The notes below the pieces were generated by a model, which had not been told where the DNA came from, made no database searches, and saw only the letters and a list, made by a program, of their open reading frames with translations. Made by a program: the position numbers and the translations under genes. A stretch of DNA of 64,000 nt from Adiantum capillus-veneris (lineage: Eukaryota > Streptophyta > Polypodiopsida > Polypodiales > Pteridaceae). Shown piece by piece: positions 42,585 to 51,769 of this stretch (positions are counted from its first letter, which is position 1; each line of letters begins with the position of its first letter). The DNA lies in NCBI GenBank assembly GCA_014529385.2, contig CM043963.1:93525912-93589911 (forward strand), in the 5' to 3' direction.

Positions 42585-44166
42585 TTGGAAAACATTGTGT
42601 CATTGATGAAAATAGCTCAAGTGGATTCACAAATACCACTTCCTATCACGATCAGATTAATCGAGCAATCGTCTATGTATCAGTTACTAGCTGGTAGGCT
42701 ATACAAAAAAAATCGCGAAGGGATATTTCTCTTATGCATTAATCCTGAAGAAAAAGAAAAATACCTAAGTCAAGCACATGTTACCATAGTAGGACTTCAC
42801 TTTGTGGAAGACCAAACTATGCAACGAATCTTGAGACTGGGAGTATTTTGGCCAACTATGAGGAGAGATGTTCGATATTTTGTAATGGATTGCCTTCAAT
42901 GTCAAAAATAAACACCCATAACTCATGTAACATTGTTTCAAATGTCACCTGTTCCTAAGTGGAGTAATTATCTGGTTACTTACTTATCAAGCCGAACATT
43001 TCTTGAGGATATGAATAAACGCTGTCAAAGAGCAATTGAAACGAAAGCAAGAGACTATGCTCTTATTGGGAACCAATTGTATGGGAGAGGTAAAGATCAA
43101 CATTTGCATCTTTGTGCAAATGAAAACGAGTATATTCCGATTATAGAATAAGCACATGCTGGATTAGCTGGAGGTCACTTTTCTAGTGAGACCACCGCAA
43201 GAGAAATCTTGATGGAAGGTATATGGTGGCCAACACTTTTTGTAGATGCTAAAGAATATGTTCGAAGGTGTGATGCTTGTCAACAAGCAAAAATGCCAAC
43301 ACAAGTAGATAGCATGCCCTTAAGACCAATGATGGGTGCTAGAGAGTTCACAAAATGGGGTATAGATTCTGTTGGACCAATACAGCCACCTGCTTATAGA
43401 ACCCAAGCTCAGTATATCATTGTAGCTACGGACTATTTGACCAAGTGGGCCGAGGCTAAAGCAACTCAAACGAATGATGCCAGAACCACTGTTGCATTCT
43501 TATATGAGTATGTATTCACGAGATATGGACTGCCAATAGAGATTGTCAGTGATCGGGGAACTCATTTCCTCAATGAGGTAATCGAGTATTTGCTTAATGA
43601 GTTATATGGTCACCAATAACAAATAAGCTCCCTATCACCCACAAGTAAATAAACAAGCTGAGCATACGAATAAAATTCTTAGCTCAGTGCTGACTAAAGT
43701 GGCTAGTTCAGGAAGGATAGACTGGGAAATGAATCTCCATGCTGCTCTATGGGCTTATCGAGTTTCATTCAAAACAGCTTTAAATGCTACACCCTTCAAC
43801 CTTGTTTATGGTCTTGATGCCATACTACCAATAGAATTTCTATTGCCGACATTAAGGGTAGCACAAAATCTTGAATGGACTGGACATGAATTTTCAAAAA
43901 GACTTGAAGATTTGGAAAAGCTAGATGAGCAAATGCTAACAGTTGTAGCTCATATCTATGCACAAAAGCGAAAACAAAAACAATTTTTTGATTCCCACTT
44001 AATCACCAAAATCTTCAAGAAAGGGGACTTAGTTTTAATCTATTCCCTTAAGCAACACATTCCCAAGTTTAAGAAAAAGGGAAACGGACCATTTATCATT
44101 GAAGATGTATCTCCAAGTGAAGCAGTAAAATTGTCCACCCTAGATGGTGAACCAATGGCTAATTAG
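42585..44166 (+). pseudogene. Athila-B integrase with two tandem H2C2 zinc-binding modules
   Basis: Module 1 (about 42690-42910): LYKKNREGIFLLC, QAHVTIVGLHF, LRLGVFWPTMRRDV, DCLQCQK. A second start, KWSNYLVTYLSSRTF, precedes module 2 (43020-43290): LYGRGKDQHLHLC, AHAGLAGGHFSSETTAREIL, GIWWPTLF, CDACQQAK. The core follows with WGIDSVGPI, IVSDRGTHF and a degraded region holding the third catalytic residue near 43660, then LWAYRVSFKTALNATPFNLVYG and the C-terminal FKKGDLVLIY and GNGPFIIEDVSP. Each module has both His and both Cys. Stops at 42909, 43149, 43617 and 44164. The same order occurs in Athila-A. Confidence 0.88.
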
Positions 44167-45400
44167 ATAAGTGGATGTCGTTTAAAGAAATACAATTTTC
44201 CGCTAACCAATGAATTGCTAGAAAGAATGCATGCAGCCACGCAAAGGAATATTAAACGGCAGTAGGTTGTTGATGAAGCCCAAGAGGAAGCTCGACTTTG
44301 GATACTCAAAAGGAAAGCTGCTCTCAAGAATCAACAGATACCGATTCCCATCAACACTCTGGAAATAGATGGCCGACAATTGGAATTACCTAAAGATGCA
44401 GTTTCAACAGATGATGACTAGTTAGAGGGAATGGACCTGTGCATCAAAGTACAGCTCAACAATCATAACACCAATGCTTTGGTCAACACAGGAGATAGAG
44501 TAAATGCAGTCAATTATTCCACATACAAGAAGGCAACAAGTCAAGCATTGACAGCATGAATAACGACAATCAAAGGATGCAACAAGAACCCAACTCCAAC
44601 ATTGGGAGTAGTCAACTTGAACGTGATAGTACATGGATGTTCATGTCTTCATCAATTTGTATGCTTATCATATGAACACATGAATGAGACGATGATTCTT
44701 GGAATTCCCTGGAAGCGAACATACAAAGCAGTACCATATTGGGATACAAATCAGCTATAGCTATCACCTAAAGGAGGGAAACTCATTGTTCCAATTGCAC
44801 CAAGCAAGGAGGAATGGAAAAGAAGCAATGAGCAGGCCAAACCACAAAGTAGTCAATCTTCTCCATCCCCTCGAAAATCAAATGCTACAAGTAGCATGCA
44901 AGGAGTCAGGCAAATTTGGGTACCAAAAGCACAGCTTAAGGATAAACAGATTCAAATTTCGGTGCCTAAAACTTCACCGACAAAACAAAAGAAGGTTTCA
45001 AGGGTTAAAACATAGAGACGAGCATCTTCTAGCAAGGAACCTAACATGAAAATGGTTTGGAATAAAAAGGAGCACTTATCTTCTCTTCATACTGTAAAAC
45101 CAATCAAGCAATGGCGAGTTAAGTCTCAAAAGACTCCACCACACCATAGAGCACTAGGTAGACCAAGCTACCAATGGCAAAAAAAAGCTCGACAATAGTC
45201 AAAAGTGCTACCAACAACTCAAGGAATCAGTGTGCTAAAGCATCCTGATGGTACAATTAAACAGAGAGCACACAAGCTACAAGATTTGCTCAAGACCCAG
45301 CTCTTGCACAGCATATTGGTTTGAATTGCATTGAACTTCATAGCATGGTAGAGCCAACCACGGCTATGCATAGACACAATTGTTCAAGCCATGCACACAG
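44167..45400 (+). pseudogene. Athila-B second retropepsin-like domain and basic tail
   Basis: It continues in the frame of integrase (across stops at 44164, 44263 and 44419) into IKVQLNNHNTNALVNTGDRV, a retropepsin start with Asn (codon 44485-44487) where the catalytic Asp should be. Then come IKGCNKNPTPTLG, LNVIVHGCSC and ILGIPWKRTY with a typical W-D-x-x-x-L-x-L close. The tail is basic and repeats Trp motifs (IWVPKAQ, QWRVKSQ). The domain could bind rather than cut. Position after integrase is not part of the usual Ty3/gypsy Pol. Many stops. Confidence 0.75.
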
Positions 45401-46800
45401 TCGTCCCGGAGTATGCCATCTAGGAGGGGTGGAAGGGCACTAAGTACTAAGTAATTAAGGGCAATGTTTGAAGCGGGAGAAAAAAGTTTGATGTTAACGA
45501 GTGATTTTTTACAAAATTACCTAATAATGCCCTTAAAATTCATCATCAAGGGAAAATTCACCGATAATATCTTTCAATGAGTGTATATACTATCAGAAAA
45601 TCATAAAAAATAGTCCTTTTTTGGATATTTTTCATAATTTCTATTGATAAGGAGGCTTAAAAATATAAAATCTAACAAAAAACAATAAAGCGGTGTTTGT
45701 TATGGATTTTATTAATTATTGGATTTTCACTTTACTTTTTTAAAGCATTTTGCTATTTTTCTTAATTTTTTCAAATAAATAGATAAAAATTTAATCATAA
45801 ATAGCAGGGAAGCTCAGATGGAAAAACAAAAGACACGATAGTGATCAGAAAGACAAGGCGGACAAGCATAAAATTTTTCAATGAAATCAGAAGATGGAAG
45901 CAGGAAGCCTAAATTAGGCGGCCATGCCTACTTTTGTAAAATTCTTGCAGAATGAGCTACAAGAATCCGATCAGGGAAATTTTTGAGTCTAACATAGATT
46001 TCACGGCCTAGTAGGACTAATGGGGGAATCTGGGGAAAATTGGTTCGGCAAGTCCGAGTATAGATATCCAAGGTAGGCTAAAACCACCTCATTTCCACTT
46101 GTAGTCTTTGCAAAGAGAGATTTCGATGTCTTTCGCGACTTTTCTGGAGCCCACAGTTGACCATTTTCAACGCCGTCTCACACGAGACATGAGGGGTAAG
46201 TTCTTTACTCATCAATGATCCATTTTGTACGGACGGTAGCTAGTCTAAAGCCCTAGAAAAAACCCTAGAAATCGAGCAGTGCACGAAGACCTATGACCAA
46301 AAACTGACCATAACGGCCTGCCAGCTCGACCAAACCAGATGGGATTTGAACCATAGCATGCCCTAACGTAACATAACCTTTCTATGTCATCAATTGACGA
46401 TTCAGCAGGGGTCGAGGGGGTCCCCAATAGAAAAGCTAGGTTTTTGGCAAATGCTAGAATTCCGATCTGATTCCACAGATGGCTTGCTTATGAGGTCCAT
46501 ATACAATGTATATGATTAGTTTGGTGAAATCCATCAAGCAAAGCCCCTGAAAAGAAAAAAACGGCTCAAAGGTTATAAACCGTCAAATTCGACATACGGG
46601 GTCAAATGAGCAAGATTTGGACAGGTTGCTTCACGACTATGTTGCGAACAAGTCCAAAGCCTCAAAGTTGAGCGACCTCACAAAAAACGATGATTTCAGA
46701 GTCGACAAAGCACAAAGTGATGACGGCATGACCAAACTTGACCAAATTCAAAATTTTGACTTGTTTTAGGTGCAGAGAATATGTCTAGGTCAAAATCTGT
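45401..46800 (+). other. Athila-B non-coding spacer downstream of pol
   Basis: No ORF of note. Closely similar sequence lies at 59310-60820 in Athila-A (for example GTCCCGGAGTA..GCCATCTAGGAGGGGTGG), so it is a genuine part of the family. Confidence 0.75.
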
Positions 46801-47364
46801 AAGTTTTGCAAAGAAATTGTCACTGTTGTAAATAATCGCGATTATTTACTTTTGTATCACTTTTGCTTGGAAATTGTCACCTCACCTCACTTATCATGTG
46901 TACACATCTCATACATTTCAAAAATCAAGTATGAGCCAAAATGAGCACCCATTACTTGGAAAATTGTCAAAAAAAGCAAAGAAATCTTTGCAAGCCAATG
47001 TTTGGGTTATGGACACATTTCTTGATCCAAATCACCTCATATCTCATACCCAAGGTTTATACAATGCCTAGAACCAGTTTGTACCAAAAAATTGTCAATT
47101 TTGGAAGAAAAGTAAATAATCGCGATTATTTACTTTCTAGCCAAAATTAGAAAGTTTGGATATTTTGCCATCATACATCCAAAGTACATGATGTGTTAAG
47201 CCCACTAGCCAAGTTTGAACCAATTTGGAGCTCAAAATCTCAAATTTCCTTTATATCTACTGTTTCAGAGACCTAAAGCCAAAATCTGGTACGATTTTCA
47301 CCCTATGCATATAAATGAGCCCATATTTCACTTAGAGCATGTATTTGGTATATACTTCAAGCCA
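46801..47364 (+). repeat. Athila-B second palindrome array
   Basis: Perfect palindromes with the core AAATAATCGCGATTATTT lie at 46828-46849 and 47112-47133, 284 bp apart, the spacing seen in the leader. The third copy present in Athila-A is deleted here. Confidence 0.88.
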
Positions 47365-49640
47365 CCCAGACCCACCTCAAGGCCTACAGAACAACAAGAA
47401 CATCAAATGCCTAGCCCACCACCATCACCTGAGAAAGAGAAAGCCAAAGATTCTGAGTCCAACAAAGAAATAGGATCTGCATAAGAGGATGACAAAGAAA
47501 CATGATTTGCACAAGAGGCTGACAAAGAAACAGAATCTACACACGAGGAGGACCAGCAAGAGAAAGAAAAAGATAAAGAAGCAGAGCCAGAACAAGAGGC
47601 TACCACTACACAAGAGAAAGAACCCAAGCCAGAGAAGTAAGTGAACCCTACACCTGAAGAGACTACACAGTCTGGGCCAGCACCCACTACTTCCACTCAG
47701 CCAGAAACCGTCAAGGCAACAAATCCTCAGGATGACAAAGAAAAAGACCAGCCCTTCTACCTCCACACAAGAAGAACCAGTAGCTACGACGCGGAAGAAA
47801 GACACACATGAGGCTGTAGGCACATCTCAGCTGGCAAGACAAGAGGATTGACAGTCAAATGACGAGATCATACTGCAAGTAAACGAATATGCAAGGTAGA
47901 TGCAAGACATGACGGAGAGACTCCGTTCAGCAGCACTAAGCCGTAGCACAAAGGCCAAAGAGCTCGAGATGGTGATTGATGCTCTCCAACGAGAGTAAGA
48001 AGACAAGATGAATGTCATCATCGATCTTCAGAGGCAAGTGCAAGAGATGAAAGCAGAAGCTGAACAACATCAACTAGCTAGAGATAGACAGTAAAAAGAA
48101 ATGGAGTTAGGTGATCTGCTCACCAAATTATCCGGTGTCTGCAAAGCAAAAGACAAGCAGCTGACAGAAGTTACGAATGAACTTCTTACGACATCCCTGT
48201 CAGCTCAGAAATTCAAGTACAATTAGATGTTGCAAATGCCTCTTTATAGTACTTTGAATAGCAAATCATTGATCAGGCAATCTTCTTACGCCAAATAAGA
48301 GAAAATCCAGCCATGGCCTCGATCAAAGGGACTGATGAAGTGTACAAGACACTAGAAAAGAACAACAAGGACCTTGAGTTAGAGTTAAAGTTGGAGCAAT
48401 CACAACGCATGGACCTTTATTTGATGCGGGTCCAGAGAGAAGAAGAGCTCCTCAAAGAAATAGTTGAGCTCAAGAGAGTTAACCAGCTCCTAAGGGAAGG
48501 AAGGTCGGATATGCAAGAAGAGGCAGATACTTCAGAGCCGCCGCAAATAGACATACCCTTGGTCTCATTTTTTGAGTTTGAGACATAGTCCACAGTAGAG
48601 CCGGGTGATGGAGAGGATTTCCAGATTAACATCACAGATGCAGTCATAGTGCCAATGGTCCATACATCCAAAGCTGAGGAGGACGCACTGAAAGAGAAGA
48701 TCACCCAAGAGGTGGATGAGGAGTGGAAAGCTGCAATGGATTGGGAGTTGAGAGTTCTACACTCTATCAACGTCACTCAACTCACTCCCAATCAGATCAA
48801 TGCGCAATGGCATCAACAATCCTTGCCATACCCTCTCATCAAAGTGGAACTACTACAGGTAAAAGAGAGGCTCTACAAAGAAATGCAAGAAGATGGCGCA
48901 GATAAAGACCACCCAAAGTGGAGGTTAAGATGGCTGAACAAGAATCCGTGGTATTTGATTCTCTTCACAAGAGCACATGCAGCCTTGCAAAGAGATCCCA
49001 CATTTTGTCCTGTACCCAGAGTAAGGACATGGCAAGAGCATGAGGCACTGAAAAAGAAGAAGCCAACCTAGCTGAACTACCCAAGACTGCCAGCTCCTGA
49101 GAAAGGAAAAGCAACAGATGAATACATGGTGAAAACCCTAGCGGGCGCCATGTATTTCTTCAAGAGTCTACCAGATCTCTCCTGCGCCATGTTATATAAG
49201 ATATTCTGAATGTTTCTCACTTTTTTTGAAGTATTTCATGAGCCAGAGAAAGCAGGTGCCCCGTGGATGTCATTCCTCGAGGGAAATCAGGGGTTATGCT
49301 ATGATTTGAGTGGGCAACCTTCAGAAGAAGTCCTTTACGGCTTCTATGCCAGATGTATGTTTTTACCATCAAGCAATATGTTGGCATTTGAGGAAGCTTT
49401 CTACACTGGATTCTTCACCTGGCGAATGAAGATATTTGTGCCGGTGATCAACAACCTCACATCCAGATTTGTAGGCTACTCAGTGGTGGAGCTTAAAAAT
49501 AGAGTGACCATGCAATTTTTACAAGTGTCAGACAAAGAAAGAATACCAAGGCACTGGAGGTGCTTAAAGACCGCCTCGCCAGCCGTCAACCCGAAGACTA
49601 TTTCAGCCCATAAAGATTTGTCAAGGGACGACATAGGCAA
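47365..49640 (+). pseudogene. Athila-B ORF3, unknown coiled-coil protein in the envelope position (start deleted)
   Basis: A Pro/Glu/Lys-rich stretch (EKEKAKDSESNKE) is followed by a long heptad-like coiled coil (KNNKDLELELKLEQSQRMDL, REEELLKEIVELKRVNQLLR near 48340-48500). The C-terminal part has no family I recognise: WELRVLHSINVTQLTPNQIN, YPLIKVELLQVKERLY, LRWLNKNPWYLILFTRAHAA, GAPWMSFLEGNQGLCYDLSG, FEEAFYTGFFTW. Both copies conserve it. No signal peptide or membrane segment is visible, so it does not look like an envelope protein. The N-terminal ~90 residues seen in Athila-A are lost by deletion at 47364. Confidence 0.75.
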
Positions 49641-49651
49641 GGAGGGGGGAA
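49640..49651 (+). promoter_or_regulatory. Athila-B polypurine tract
   Basis: GGAGGGGGGAA directly before the LTR start TGTTAACAG. The Athila-A counterpart is GAGGAGGAGGGGAA before 63897. Confidence 0.85.
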
Positions 49652-49871
49652 TGTTAACAGTAAGCTAACACGGACACAATTTTTTGGAGTTCTCTTTGTA
49701 AAACATTTATTATTTTGATAGATCGGGAATATTGTAACTCCTATTTTCTAGGATAAACTCCGTAATAATGAGCTGGGGATACAAGCTTCCAGATTGCATC
49801 AGCCAATCATTACCCAGCTTTAGTAGAACTCCAGATGATTAGTTTTGACCACCCAAAAACCTTGGCTAAGG

Positions 49872-49879
49872 TATAAAAG
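49872..49879 (+). promoter_or_regulatory. Athila-B 3' LTR TATA box
   Basis: TATAAAAG, at the same LTR position as in the other copies. Confidence 0.75.
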
Positions 49880-50264
49880 CCAATTTTTGTAAGTTTCTTC
49901 TAAGTTTTTGGATAAGAAATACATAGCGTGAGCTAACGACGCTCACTCCTCTCCTTCTCGTGCTTCCTACTTCCTCCACGGTTGTCACATTGCAATTGTA
50001 TTTGTTGCATTGCAGCCGCAGGTAAGAGCTCTACGCATTGGCGTAAGTAGTTCACAGTTTTTTGTAGCTTTTGGCGTCACCGACCCACGGTCTAATTTCA
50101 TCATAACTAGGAATTTACACTTTCAAATAAAAAACTAAGCATAGGCAGGGTATTGGGGCATCATTGCTAAGAATTTAGATGCATTCTGGGCCAAAAATGA
50201 CTAGGTCACAAATCCACTGCTGTTAATAATCGCGATTTTGGAACTTGACCTAACGTGGGGTTTG

Positions 50265-50909
50265 TGTTAAGTATGGAGCCTGATTTACCCTTGTAATTTT
50301 CTGTGGTAAAAGCGCACATTTGTAAGGCCCCCATAATGAGGAGAAGCCATCGTGCGTGAAGGAAAATCACTCACCGGAAACCAAAATTTTCACGGACAAG
50401 AATCAGGGGCAACTTTAAAGGCCTCGGGGGCGGAGGCCCCCGATACTTTTTTTTTCGTCGGAATATTCTTTTTCGCTGGAATATTATGGCCGAACGGCGG
50501 CCGGAAAATGGTCGGAAAACAACCGGTCGGTTGGCCGGTGGCCGGTGGTCGGAAGTCAATGGCCGGTGGCCGAATTCAAAAGCGGATTTGTCTTCTCAAG
50601 GGCGGCCACACATGGGCGGATTGGAGGGTCCGATTTGGACTTATTCGCACAAGGGCGGCTACACATGGCTGTCTCTCATAAGAGAGGGCAGCCCTTTTGG
50701 CCTATAAAAGGAGGCCATTTCTACACATATTTCATAGTGTGAAGTTGATGCAACAAGGTGAGTGTGAGGTGGTGAGAGTGAAGCAAGGCGGGAGCTCCAT
50801 TAAGGGTATAATCCCTTTGTAAACTACTTCTTGTTTTGAAGTACTAAAGCCATTGAGTGGCTGCTTTCCCGTGGACATAGCCCACATTGGGTGAACCACG
50901 TATATCGTG

Positions 50910-50944
<35 letters not shown>

Positions 50945-51028
50945 CTATAATCTCGTGTATATAAATCTGTCTCTCTCCATTAAGTAATCTACTCAATTAT
51001 CTATTTAGCTACGTATTATTTCCTAACA
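50265..51028 (+). repeat. Solo LTR S2 of the same copia-type family as S1
   Basis: 764 bp, ends TGTTAAGTATG and CCTAACA, with the perfect duplication GTTTG at 50260-50264 and 51029-51033. It carries GGCCGGTGG repeats (50520-50570), two GGCGGCYACACATGG modules (50622-50670), the TATA box at 50703-50710 and a CT run at 50912-50942. Confidence 0.95.
50703..50710 (+). promoter_or_regulatory. TATA box of solo LTR S2
   Basis: TATAAAAG in GGCCTATAAAAGGAGGCC, matching S1. Confidence 0.7.
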
Positions 51029-51337
51029 GTTTGAGACCATAAGCATGTGTGCTTAGGTCTTATAAACATGTCCTAGAAGTTTCGTTATGTTTGGATGTCA
51101 TTTGACGATGTAACGGATGTGATTTGTTTGCCGATGAGCCATTGTCTTTTGGTGATTTCAGTCACTTGAGTGTAGCTTGAGTTAGATGCGAGTTGCTAAT
51201 TATTTTTTGAGATATTAACAACCTCTTGTAGCCTCTATGCACTAGTCGAGTCAGCATGGATTGACAAATTAATCGAGGTTCTCACTAATACTGCAATAAG
51301 ATAGGATGGTGAGGTTAGACATGCGTCCCACAGGGAC

Positions 51338-51739
51338 CATAGCAAGTTGAATACCTGGAAACACAACCCTAAAAAGTGTAAAAATTGAGGAAAGTAAATA
51401 ATTGTAATTATTTACTTCTGAGATACAGAGACAAAATTTTAAACTTTTGAGCTTGTACAATGTTAGAACGACATAATACAAGGTCACCGATCAATTTTGG
51501 GATCAATGGGATCCAAATTAGTACATGTTCACTCAGTTCCTTTGGCTTTTTGCAAAAGTAGAATCTGAAAGTCTCAATTGTTGATTCACTTAGCAAAAAA
51601 ATTGTACAGTCTTTGTCAAAGAATAGCTAACTTGATTATTTAACTGATACATGAATCAGGTTGCAGACAAGGAATTGAAAGCTTGATGGGAGTTGCACTC
51701 AAGTCAAGTGGAAGAAACCGATAACAAGTCAATCTGATG
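51338..51739 (+). other. Athila-A leader, right part
   Basis: Continues the leader interrupted at 24172. One palindrome (51394-51415, core AAATAATTGTAATTATTT) and the pre-gag stretch align with 26530-26994 of Athila-B. Confidence 0.85.
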
Positions 51740-51745
51740 GTAAGT
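51740..51745 (+). promoter_or_regulatory. Putative 5' splice site ahead of Athila-A gag
   Basis: GATG then GTAAGT, at the same distance before gag as GTGAGT in Athila-B. Confidence 0.5.
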
Positions 51746-51769
51746 ATTCTATTTAGGGCTTCAAAAGTC

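Larger units (their letters stand above)
24173..51332 (+). mobile_element. Athila-B, inner copy of the same Athila-like family, nested in Athila-A
   Basis: LTRs at 24173-25080 and 49652-51332 flank a ~15-kb interior once later insertions are removed. Target duplication GGGAT (24168-24172) and GGGAC (51333-51337) differ by one transition. B keeps the protease and RT active sites missing from A but has lost the start of ORF3. The Tat element (28597-37854) splits its gag, and solo LTR S2 (50265-51028) sits in its 3' LTR. Net size is about 17 kb, large for Athila elements. Confidence 0.9.
49652..51332 (+). repeat. Athila-B 3' LTR, interrupted by solo LTR S2
   Basis: Begins TGTTAACAGTAAGC and ends GCGTCCCACA. 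Without 50265-51028 and one TSD it is 912 bp, matching the 5' LTR. After it comes GGGAC, the duplicated target, then the second half of the Athila-A leader. Confidence 0.92.

Noticed and set aside
47403-47823. Minus-strand Cys/Phe/Ser-rich ORFs
   Set aside because: They are antisense shadows of the Glu/Lys/Pro-rich part of ORF3.
21855-51332. Tandem array of Athila elements sharing LTRs through unequal recombination
   Set aside because: The inner LTRs are flanked by a 5-bp duplication and the outer leader continues across the inner element, which nesting explains and recombination does not.
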